Source of the DNA: Hinthialibacter sp964556895
GTDB lineage: Bacteria; Hinthialibacterota; Hinthialibacteria; Hinthialibacterales; Hinthialibacteraceae
DNA: 26,829 nt
NCBI GenBank assembly: GCA_964556895.1
Contig: CAZKYC010000063.1
Coordinates: forward strand, 1 to 26,829
Reading direction: 5' to 3'
Every line of letters starts with the position of its first letter. Position 1 is the first letter of the stretch. Below are positions 1 through 5,959 of the stretch, in pieces. The notes under the pieces were generated by a model, which was not told the DNA's origin, ran no database searches, and saw only the letters and a program-made list of their open reading frames with translations. Both the position numbers and the translations under genes were made by a program.

Positions 1-101
1 CTAGAGGTTCTTACGATATTTGAGCACTTCCCTTGCTGGATGACCTGGAATTTGGTCAAAAAACGATATTTCGTCCTTTCAATAATAGACAATCCAACTC
101 A

Positions 102-177
102 GGCATGGGTGTAACTCAGGGAGCGCCTGTGCAAAAGGGCGGAGCAACACTGAAGCGAGCAGAGTTGTACCTATGCC
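102..177 (+). repeat. Palindromic element core, diverged copy A
   Basis: The outer arms GGCATGGGT (102-110) and ACCTATGCC (169-177) pair with one G-T wobble. Inside them AACTC pairs with GAGTT. The block GGGAGCGCCTGTGCAA is identical to that in the element at 3715-3900, and GCGAG-AGAGTTGT near the 3' arm is also shared. Outside the core, similarity continues more weakly from about 52 to 212. The spacing from the right core arm to the right-end CATCTCAA-like motif is the same in both copies. The terminal inverted repeats have decayed in this copy. Confidence 0.7.
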
Positions 178-218
178 AAATACAACGATAAAAAAATCAT
201 CCTTGAGATCGTGTCGGC

Positions 219-265
219 AAATTTTAATTCAATTTGAGAGAAAGTATCCAAATCCCGGATGAGCC
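219..265 (-). repeat. 47-bp terminal repeat, left copy (inverted relative to right copy)
   Basis: The reverse complement of 219-265 matches 26783-26829 at 46 of 47 positions; the single difference is at 244. On the minus strand the repeat encodes AHPGFGYFLSN followed by a stop, and the right copy encodes the same peptide with V for F. Similarity stops abruptly at 265/266. Because the right copy runs off the window end, the true repeat may extend through 218 towards base 1. It may be one end of a mobile element, but no transposase is visible. Confidence 0.8.
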
Positions 266-333
266 AAACTAGAGATTAGTTCGCTTGCCAAAGTCGCCCG
301 TTCACTTGGGTCAAGCTTTATAGTGGTTGCCAG
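229..333 (-). pseudogene. Antitoxin-like gene fragment fused to the 47-bp repeat
   Basis: Reading the minus strand from the CTG at 331-333, the peptide begins LATTIKLDPSERATLASEL and continues ISSL before entering the repeat-encoded AHPGFGY tail and a TGA at 229-231. The pattern K-L-x-P-x-E-R-A-x-L-A-x-E-L-hydrophobic-x-S-L resembles the N-terminal half of the short 'putative addiction module component' antitoxins (PF09720 type). There is no ATG, GTG or TTG start and no ribosome binding site, and the protein switches to repeat sequence after about 22 residues, so this is most likely a broken gene. No partner toxin is visible. Family assignment rests on a short motif only. Confidence 0.45.
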
Positions 334-352
334 AATTATGTGCGGATTGATT

Positions 353-1804
353 TTATGAATTTGGTCTTCTGCCGGGGGGGCGTTGGCCTGAACCGGGCTG
401 GTCGCCATGGCCGAGTTCAGCCTTGGCCTGGTTGGCGTATGCCACCAACCGCTTTAGTACTTCAGGGTTCTGCTTTGACACATCCCGCTGTTGGCCTACA
501 TCCTGGCTGAGGTCAAACAGCGCCAGTTCGGTCCGGCCTTGGTCATATTTGACCGGCATGCCATTTCGGCCGCCGGGGCGTCCATTCAATGTGCGATAGG
601 CGTGGGGCAGGTGAAGGCTCCAGTTTTCGCTGCGAACGGCTTCGAGGTTTTTGCCCCAATAGAAAAAGAGGGTTTCATGCGGCGACTTGGCGCCAGGGGC
701 GTTGGTCATCAATGAAAAGATGTCTCTGCCGTCGATGGGGTGGTTGGGCAGGCGCGTCCCCGTGATCCCCGCCACGGTAGGCAGGATATCAATCGTCATG
801 GCTGGCTCGTCACAGACATGCCCTGCGGGCAGCGTGCCCGGCCAGCGCATCAGGCAGGGCGTACGAACGCCGCCGTCCCAGGTTGTGCCCTTTGCTTCAC
901 GCAATGGCTCGGCTGAACCGGCGTGGTCACCATAACTCACCCACGGCCCGTTGTCGGAGGCGAATACGATTAACGTGTTTTCGGTCAGGTTAAAGCGGCG
1001 CAACGATGACATGATGCGTCCGACTGACCAGTCGATTTCCATAATCACATCGCCATAGAGACCGCGCTTGGATTTTCCTTTGAAGTTATCCGAAACAAAA
1101 AGGGGGACGTGAGGCATGGAGTGGGCCAAATATAAGAAGAAGGGGCGCTGGTGGTTCGTTTCGATAAATTTCATGGCGCGGAAGGTATAGTCGCGGGTGA
1201 GTTGTGACTGGTCGGGGTTGTACTCGATGATTTCGTTGCCTTCAATAAGAGGCAGTTTCGGGAAGCGGTCGGTCTCAGGGTGAAACGGCCACATGTCGTT
1301 TGAATAGGGCAGGCCGTAATATTCATCGAAGCCGTGTTGAAGCGGCAGGAAGTTTTTGTGGTCGCCCAGATGCCATTTACCGAAAATGGCTGTGGCGTAC
1401 TCTTTTTGTTTCAGTAATTCAGAAATCAACATCTCGTTTGAATTGATGCCGATTCTGCTGCCGGGGCCGGGGGCGCCCAGAATGCCGACGCGGTTTGGAT
1501 AGCAACCCGACAGCAGCGCGCAGCGTGACGCGCCGCAGACCGGTTGAGCGACATAGAAATCGGTAAAACGAACCCCTTCAGCCGCCATGCGGTCGAGGTT
1601 TGGCGTTTCAAACCCTTCCGCCCCATTGACGCCGATATCCGCCCACCCTTGGTCGTCAGTGAAGATGACGATGATGTTTGGCGTGGATGATTGTCTTTCG
1701 GTTTGCGCTGTTTTCTGAGCCGTTGCGCATCCCCCTAAAGCCAGCGCGCCAGCGGCTGATCCGAGCTGGGTGTTGAATGTTCGGCGAGTGATAGGATTGG
1801 GCAT
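353..1804 (-). CDS. Tat-exported lipoprotein sulfatase (arylsulfatase A type)
   Basis: Type I sulfatase of 483 aa that would hydrolyse sulfate esters, probably on polysaccharides, outside the cytoplasm. The N-terminus has a twin-arginine motif (ITRRTF) and a lipobox LGGC with Cys26, so a Tat-exported lipoprotein is likely. The metal-binding Asp pair is at 50-51. The formylglycine site is Cys90-G-A-S-R94, a C-x-A-S-R variant accepted by maturation enzymes. Further family motifs are GKWHLG (Lys143, His145), HSMPH, SDNG (Asp284, Asn285) and KGTTWDGG (Lys305). The start has an AAAGGA ribosome binding site 7 nt upstream. The closest relative in the window is the sulfatase at 22900-24318. It lies divergent from the Dabb gene across a palindrome. 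No maturase gene is nearby, and the substrate cannot be told from sequence. Confidence 0.93.
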   Translation of the reverse strand: MPNPITRRTFNTQLGSAAGALALGGCATAQKTAQTERQSSTPNIIVIFTDDQGWADIGVNGAEGFETPNLDRMAAEGVRFTDFYVAQPVCGASRCALLSGCYPNRVGILGAPGPGSRIGINSNEMLISELLKQKEYATAIFGKWHLGDHKNFLPLQHGFDEYYGLPYSNDMWPFHPETDRFPKLPLIEGNEIIEYNPDQSQLTRDYTFRAMKFIETNHQRPFFLYLAHSMPHVPLFVSDNFKGKSKRGLYGDVIMEIDWSVGRIMSSLRRFNLTENTLIVFASDNGPWVSYGDHAGSAEPLREAKGTTWDGGVRTPCLMRWPGTLPAGHVCDEPAMTIDILPTVAGITGTRLPNHPIDGRDIFSLMTNAPGAKSPHETLFFYWGKNLEAVRSENWSLHLPHAYRTLNGRPGGRNGMPVKYDQGRTELALFDLSQDVGQQRDVSKQNPEVLKRLVAYANQAKAELGHGDQPGSGQRPPGRRPNS

Positions 1805-1844
1805 GAGTCGTCCTTTCTCGATTTCTTACAAAATATCCTCTAGA

Positions 1845-1873
1845 ATCATAGAAGGTATTAAAGCAACCAACAA
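1845..1873 (-). promoter_or_regulatory. Candidate sigma-70 promoter for the sulfatase
   Basis: On the minus strand TTGTTG (1868-1873) is followed after 17 nt by TATGAT (1845-1850), leaving about 35 nt to the start codon. The -10 box matches the consensus at 5 of 6 positions; the -35 box is weak. Confidence 0.4.
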
Positions 1874-1894
1874 TTCGAACCTCGTTGGTTGCTT
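1861..1894. promoter_or_regulatory. 11-bp perfect inverted repeat in a divergent promoter region
   Basis: AAGCAACCAAC (1861-1871) and GTTGGTTGCTT (1884-1894) are perfect inverted arms around a 12-nt centre. The left arm overlaps the candidate -35 box of the minus-strand sulfatase, and the repeat ends 30 bp before the plus-strand Dabb gene. It could be an operator shared by both genes or a hairpin in the Dabb leader. No regulator gene is adjacent. Confidence 0.5.
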
Positions 1895-1923
1895 ACTTTA
1901 ACAAATTTGAAGGGAGAATGCCA

Positions 1924-2367
1924 ATGGTGCAGTACATGAAAGAACGAAGTCGTTTCATGGTTGTTGCAGCCGCGTGTCTGATTGTGATGTGTGTTGCAGC
2001 AGGGCCGTTGTTGTTTGACGCCGACGCTGCGCACCACGAGGAAGCCAAGGAAAAAGAAATCGGGTTTATTCACATGGTCTTTTTCTGGATCAATGAAGAC
2101 GCCAGCGGCGCCGATGTCAAACAACTGATGGATGACTGCAAGAACCTGTTGGGTGAGATTAAAACGGTGAAGAAAGTCGAAGTCGGTAAGCCCGCCGGGA
2201 CAGAACGGGACGTGGTTGATAATAGTTATGGCGTCTCATTGATTGTTTATTTCAAAGACAGCGCGGGGCACGATCACTACCAAACGGCGCAAAAACATCT
2301 TGACTTCATTGAACGCAATAAAGAAACATGGAGTAAAGTTCAAGTCTACGACATGGTTCCTGAGTAG
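1924..2367 (+). CDS. Exported Dabb-domain (stress-responsive A/B barrel) protein
   Basis: 147 aa from the chosen start. ATG 1924 is preferred over upstream ATGs at 1885 and 1918 because the Shine-Dalgarno AAGGGAG (about 1910-1916) sits 7-8 nt before it. Residues 6-37 form a signal peptide: basic n-region KERSR, a hydrophobic core VVAAACLIVMCVAAGPLL, and a possible cleavage after DADAA. Residues 45-144 look like a dimeric alpha+beta barrel domain (Dabb, PF07876): IHMVFFW, a central YGVSLIVYF strand, GHDHYQTAQKH and a closing VQVYDMV strand. Family members are small dimers, usually cytosolic and often of unknown function; a few act as cyclases or stress proteins. Export is the odd feature here. 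It stands alone between two minus-strand genes. Confidence 0.8.
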   Translation: MVQYMKERSRFMVVAAACLIVMCVAAGPLLFDADAAHHEEAKEKEIGFIHMVFFWINEDASGADVKQLMDDCKNLLGEIKTVKKVEVGKPAGTERDVVDNSYGVSLIVYFKDSAGHDHYQTAQKHLDFIERNKETWSKVQVYDMVPE

Positions 2368-2381
2368 GGTATTTAGAAAGA

Positions 2382-2448
2382 GGGGAGGGCGCGTTTCCTG
2401 ACGAGCCGGTTTTCTTACACGCGGCTCGTCAGGAGACTCGCCCTCCCC
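2382..2448. repeat. REP-like long palindrome, copy 1
   Basis: The left arm 2382-2407 and right arm 2423-2448 are complementary at 24 of 26 positions (GGGGAGGGCG and CGCCCTCCCC outermost, CCTGACGAGCC and GGCTCGTCAGG inner) around a 15-nt loop. It lies between the convergent 3' ends of the Dabb gene and the Gfo/Idh gene, so it may terminate transcription from both sides, although it lacks a T-run. A related copy is at 24346-24425. Confidence 0.85.
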
Positions 2449-2457
2449 ATTAAATCA

Positions 2458-3621
2458 TTAGGCTTTATCTGTCGTCGTACCCAGTTCGTCCCAGGTGACG
2501 ACGCTGCCTTCAAATTTTTTCGTTTTCGCTTTGTACATTGCCATACGGCCCATCAGCGCCGTCAACGTTGAGAGACGTCCTGTCTCGACATTACTACGCG
2601 GTATTTCATTGTTGCGAATGTGGTCGGCGAAGGCTTCGAGTTCGAGCGACGTGCCATACTCCCAACTGGTGACCTTTTCGCCGAAGCGCACCGGCTTGGC
2701 GTCTTCGCCGCGTGGGTGCATCAGCCCTGAGTGGAAATCAATACCGCCCTTGGTTCCATGCACAACCAATTGTTCGCTGCGGAAATGATGGGCGAGGTAG
2801 AACAAGTGGGTGTATGAGAAGATCGCGCCGCTGGGGAACTCAAACGCAACGGCGGACTGGTCTTCTGAATTGTGTTCGTATTTTAGGTCGCGGCCGGGGC
2901 CGATGATCTGGCCGATGCCCATGGCGCGGTTGGGAGTTTCTTGCGCCGCCCAACTCATCACGTCGATGTGGTGGCAGGCCTGTTCAACCAACTCGCCGCC
3001 GGAAAGCGCAACGTTGGCAACCCAACCGCCGACTGACCATTCCCAATGCCAATGGCCTTGTAAGAAGGTCAGGTCGCCGATTTTTCCGTCATGAATGAGC
3101 GGCATGCCATTCAAGAACGTCGGCGCGTAGCGGCGTTGGAAGCCGATTTGATAGATGCCTTTGGCTTTTCGCGCGGCGCGAACGATGGAGTCGACTTTTT
3201 CGACGGTGGCTTCCATCGGCTTCTCGCTGAAGCAGTGGATGCCCGACTCCATCACAGGCACAACTACCTTGGCGTGGTTGCCGACTTCGGTGGCGACGAT
3301 ACAACCGTCAAGTTTTTCTTTGTCGAGTAGTTTGCGAAAATCGTTGTAGACGTTGGGTTTGTATTGCTCACAGATATAAGCCGCCTGGTTTCTGCGGTCT
3401 TCGCGCAGGTCGCACACCGCCGCGATTTTGATTCCAGGGATGTTGGTGATGCGTTTGAGAAGGCTCTGGCCGCGTCCGCCGCAGCCGACGATGCCTAACA
3501 CGACTTCGTCATTGGCGCTGCGGGCGGGTTTGGCGGCGCCGAGTGAGAGCGCGGTCGCGCCGACGGCGCCCAGCCCCGCGTTTTTGACGAATCCACGCCG
3601 AGTGGTTTTGAGTTTGATCAT
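2458..3621 (-). CDS. Tat-exported Gfo/Idh/MocA-family oxidoreductase
   Basis: 387-aa NAD(P)-dependent sugar or polyol oxidoreductase. A twin-arginine leader (TTRRGFVKN, hydrophobic GAVGATALSLGAA, cleavage near PARSA) precedes the domain. The Rossmann fold carries GIVGCGGRG (residues 43-51), the family signature EKP is at 133-135, and the C-terminal alpha/beta domain has the catalytic-type ACHHID (His217, His218, Asp220). The start has a strong GGAGGAT ribosome binding site. Tat export would carry a pre-bound cofactor, as known for Zymomonas glucose-fructose oxidoreductase. The substrate is unknown; with neighbouring sulfatases, periplasmic handling of released sugars is plausible. It is transcribed alone. 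Confidence 0.9.
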   Translation of the reverse strand: MIKLKTTRRGFVKNAGLGAVGATALSLGAAKPARSANDEVVLGIVGCGGRGQSLLKRITNIPGIKIAAVCDLREDRRNQAAYICEQYKPNVYNDFRKLLDKEKLDGCIVATEVGNHAKVVVPVMESGIHCFSEKPMEATVEKVDSIVRAARKAKGIYQIGFQRRYAPTFLNGMPLIHDGKIGDLTFLQGHWHWEWSVGGWVANVALSGGELVEQACHHIDVMSWAAQETPNRAMGIGQIIGPGRDLKYEHNSEDQSAVAFEFPSGAIFSYTHLFYLAHHFRSEQLVVHGTKGGIDFHSGLMHPRGEDAKPVRFGEKVTSWEYGTSLELEAFADHIRNNEIPRSNVETGRLSTLTALMGRMAMYKAKTKKFEGSVVTWDELGTTTDKA

Positions 3622-3674
3622 TTTATCCTCCCGCCATTGAACTAACTATGGCAATGGTATATGCATTTCGCTTC

Positions 3675-3703
3675 ATCATCCCAAAGCATTGCGCCCGGGT
3701 CAA
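3675..3703 (-). promoter_or_regulatory. Candidate promoter for the Gfo/Idh/MocA gene
   Basis: On the minus strand TTGACC (3698-3703), a 17-nt spacer, then GATGAT (3675-3680), about 54 nt upstream of the start codon. The -35 box is 5 of 6 to consensus, the -10 box 4 of 6. Confidence 0.4.
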
Positions 3704-3714
3704 GCAACAGTGAG

Positions 3715-3900
3715 AAGCCATCTCAAAAATCGAGATCGCTTTTTTTTAAGCCTCGACGCATCAATGATTGAAAACCCAATCAAGGCATGGGTGAAACTCT
3801 GGGAGCGCCTGTGCAACTGGGCCAGAAAGCCCGCACTAAAGCGAGTAGAGTTGTCCCCATGCCATGTACAGCAGAGATCAAGTATTTTTTGAGATGGCTT
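3715..3900. repeat. MITE-like element with 15-bp terminal inverted repeats, copy B
   Basis: AAGCCATCTCAAAAA (3715-3729) is exactly inverted at 3886-3900, giving a 186-bp unit. The left end also folds on its own: AAGCCATCTC pairs with GAGATCGCTT (one mismatch), followed by a T-run that looks like an intrinsic terminator. The core 3784-3863 is strongly structured: GGCATGGG with CCCATGCC, AACTCT with AGAGTT, CGC with GCG, GTGC with GCAC, and GGGC with GCCC around a CAGAAA loop. No target-site duplication is clear. A diverged copy lies at 52-212, and an 18-nt stretch of the left end (3713-3730) is identical to 18810-18827. Confidence 0.8.
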
Positions 3901-4006
3901 TAAGATAGATGTGGCGTCTTCTTTATTCATTGCATGAAAGCAGATACACTAAATCCACCGAAATCATAAGCCGCCTCAAACTAACGTATTAAATCAGAGA
4001 AGACAA

Positions 4007-5290
4007 ATGTCAAATCTTAATTTGCCGAAAATTCAAAATGTAGAACACTACATCCAAGAGATTGCCGAGTCGGCCAAAGCGGCGGGGCGCGTGGTCGCTT
4101 CGGCGTCAACCGCGGTGAAAAATAAAGCGCTCGTAGAAGCCGCCCGCCGCGTGCGCGCCTCAAAGGCTGACATTCAAGCCCAGAACAAACTTGACTTGGT
4201 TGCGGGCAAAGAAAAAGGCCTGACCACGGCCATGCTTGACCGCTTGGAGCTCAACGACAAGCGCATCGAAGGCATAGCGGCCATGCTCGAAGACGTTGCC
4301 GCCTTGCCCGACCCGGTTGGTGAAATTACTGACATGCGCATCCGCCCCAGCGGCATTCAGGTCGGGCGCATGCGCGTTCCGCTGGGCGTCGTCGGCATGA
4401 TCTATGAGTCGCGGCCTAACGTTACGGTCGATGCGGCGGCGTTGTGTTTGAAATCGGGCAATGGATGTTTGTTGCGCGGCGGTTCGGAGGCCATTCACTC
4501 TAACGTTGCGTTGGCGCGCCTCTTGCGGGCGACGCTCAATGATTGCGGCTTGCCGAAAGACGCAGTGACTTTTGTTGAGACCACCGACCGTGCTGCGGTT
4601 CAGACCATGTGTAAGTTACAGGGCAAACTTGACGTGATTATTCCACGCGGCGGCAAGACGCTGATCGAAGCGGTTGTCGAAGCGGCGACCGTCCCTGTGT
4701 TGAAACACTATGATGGCAATTGTCACGTCTATGTTCACTCTGACGCCGACCTGGATATGGCGCTGAATATCTGTATCAACTCAAAAACCCAGCGCGCAGG
4801 CGTGTGTAACGCGGCGGAATCATTCGTCGTTCATAAAGACATTGCCGATGATTTTATGCCGCGCTTGTTGATTGAACTGAAACAACAAGAGGTCGAAGTT
4901 CGGGGCTGTGAAAAAACGCGTACCTTCGATTCATCAATTCAAGCGGCGACGGACGATGACTGGTACGCCGAATATCTTGATAAGATTGTCGCCATCAAGA
5001 TAGCCGACTCGTTCGAAGGCGCCGTCGACCACATCGACCAATACGGCTCTAAGCATACCGACGCGATTGTGACGGAGAGTTATGCGATGGCGCGGCGGTT
5101 TATGCGCGAAGTTGATTCGTCTTCGGTCATGGTCAACGCCTCGACGCGCTTCTCTGACGGCGGCGAGTATGGCCTCGGCGCCGAAATGGGCATCTCGACC
5201 GATAAACTTCATGCGCGCGGGCCGATGGGAATCGTTGAGTTGACTTGTCAGAAATTTATCGTGTTGGGCGACGGCGCGGTGCGCGAGTAA
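4007..5290 (+). CDS. proA: Gamma-glutamyl phosphate reductase
   Basis: Second step of proline synthesis: NADPH-dependent reduction of gamma-glutamyl phosphate to glutamate semialdehyde in the cytoplasm. At 427 aa it has the normal family length. Diagnostic blocks are PLGVVGMIYESRPNVTVDAA (residues 125-144), KSGNGCLLRGGSEA, IIPRGGKTLIE, and the active-site region KTQRAGVCNAAE with catalytic Cys267. The C-terminus has GAEMGISTDKLHARGPMG, typical of ProA. Its usual partner proB is not next to it, so the kinase must be encoded elsewhere. nadD follows 11 nt after the stop, an adjacency seen in many bacteria, and the two are probably cotranscribed. Confidence 0.96.
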   Translation: MSNLNLPKIQNVEHYIQEIAESAKAAGRVVASASTAVKNKALVEAARRVRASKADIQAQNKLDLVAGKEKGLTTAMLDRLELNDKRIEGIAAMLEDVAALPDPVGEITDMRIRPSGIQVGRMRVPLGVVGMIYESRPNVTVDAAALCLKSGNGCLLRGGSEAIHSNVALARLLRATLNDCGLPKDAVTFVETTDRAAVQTMCKLQGKLDVIIPRGGKTLIEAVVEAATVPVLKHYDGNCHVYVHSDADLDMALNICINSKTQRAGVCNAAESFVVHKDIADDFMPRLLIELKQQEVEVRGCEKTRTFDSSIQAATDDDWYAEYLDKIVAIKIADSFEGAVDHIDQYGSKHTDAIVTESYAMARRFMREVDSSSVMVNASTRFSDGGEYGLGAEMGISTDKLHARGPMGIVELTCQKFIVLGDGAVRE

Positions 5291-5301
5291 ATTCGTAACC
5301 A

Positions 5302-5904
5302 ATGAATAAATCATGCAAGCGTGTGGGCGTGTATGGCGGAGGCTTTGACCCCGTCCATAACGCCCATTTATGTTTGGCCAAGACCGCGCTTGAGGCCTTG
5401 TCGCTAGACGGCGTGATGTTTGTCCCTTCGGCGGGGCAGGCGCATTACAAAAAAGAAACCAACATCGCTTCCAGCCACCACCGCCTCGCCATGCTCAATC
5501 TGGCGATAGAGGACGAACCGACGTTTCAGGCTAGTGATATTGAAATCAAACAAGAGTCGTTCTGTTATACCATCGACACACTGCGCGCGCTGCGAACTCA
5601 ACATCCCAACACGGATTTTATTTTGCTCATCGGCGGCGACTGGAAACAAAAATTATACACCTGGAAAGAGGGTGAGAAGATTCCACGCGAGTTTGCGGTA
5701 GCGTTGTTCTCGCGTCCCGGCGCCGATGTTGAAACCAACTTGGAGCCAGATAAACTCGAAGAGCGAATCTATACCGTCAACATGCCGCTCATGGATATCT
5801 CATCCTCAGACATTCGCCAACGAATTCAAGACGGACGCACGATCGAGGACATGGCGCCCAATTCAGTCATACACTATATTCACGCTCACCAATTGTACCG
5901 TTAG
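5302..5904 (+). CDS. nadD: Nicotinate-nucleotide adenylyltransferase
   Basis: Adenylates nicotinate mononucleotide to deamido-NAD in NAD synthesis. At 200 aa it is normal for the family. The nucleotidyltransferase signature GGGFDPVHNAH is at residues 12-22 (His19 and His22 being the HxGH-type pair, with Ala in place of Gly), and the second signature SSSDIR at 157-162 corresponds to the S-x-T/S-x-I-R motif. SSHHRLAM and LLIGGDW are also typical. It follows proA by 11 nt. The frequent downstream partner rsfS is absent; a beta-helix gene follows instead. Confidence 0.93.
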   Translation: MNKSCKRVGVYGGGFDPVHNAHLCLAKTALEALSLDGVMFVPSAGQAHYKKETNIASSHHRLAMLNLAIEDEPTFQASDIEIKQESFCYTIDTLRALRTQHPNTDFILLIGGDWKQKLYTWKEGEKIPREFAVALFSRPGADVETNLEPDKLEERIYTVNMPLMDISSSDIRQRIQDGRTIEDMAPNSVIHYIHAHQLYR

Positions 5905-5959
5905 ATATTTTTGTCCATTTGTTTTAGAGTATGGCTATCTCGCTTTGGGGGAAAACGCC

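Larger units (their letters stand above)
1..352. other. Gene-free left end built of repeats
   Basis: No intact gene is visible. The stretch holds a diverged copy of a palindromic element (about 52-212, core 102-177), a 47-bp sequence (219-265) repeated inverted at the right end of the window, and an antitoxin-like gene fragment (229-333, minus strand). One frame is open from base 1 to 111, but it runs into the repeat and has no recognisable protein similarity, so it is not called. Confidence 0.6.
3622..4006. other. Divergent intergenic region with an inserted repeat element
   Basis: It separates the minus-strand Gfo/Idh gene from plus-strand proA. It contains the candidate promoter at 3675-3703 and the TIR-bounded element 3715-3900. 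A 67-codon open frame at 3689-3892 lies almost wholly within that element and has no supporting start signal. The proA promoter was not resolved; only a weak GAGAAG ribosome binding site is seen before 4007. Confidence 0.6.

Noticed and set aside
1861..1894. tRNA T-arm-like GGTTCGAAT inside the hairpin before the Dabb gene
   Set aside because: The flanking bases do not form a T-stem and no acceptor, D or anticodon arms are present; the perfect 11-bp inverted repeat explains the sequence better.
3784..3863. Integron attC site or riboswitch
   Set aside because: The palindromic core lacks the attC R' and R'' core sites and no integrase is present. It matches no riboswitch I know, and it recurs in unrelated contexts.
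3689..3892. 67-codon open frame upstream of proA
   Set aside because: It lies almost wholly inside the 186-bp repeat element, has no ribosome binding site, and the equivalent frame in the other copy is broken by stop codons.
5726..5959. Upstream extension of the beta-helix protein into nadD
   Set aside because: The extension overlaps nadD by 179 nt in another frame, lacks a ribosome binding site, and would bury the signal peptide that begins at 5960.
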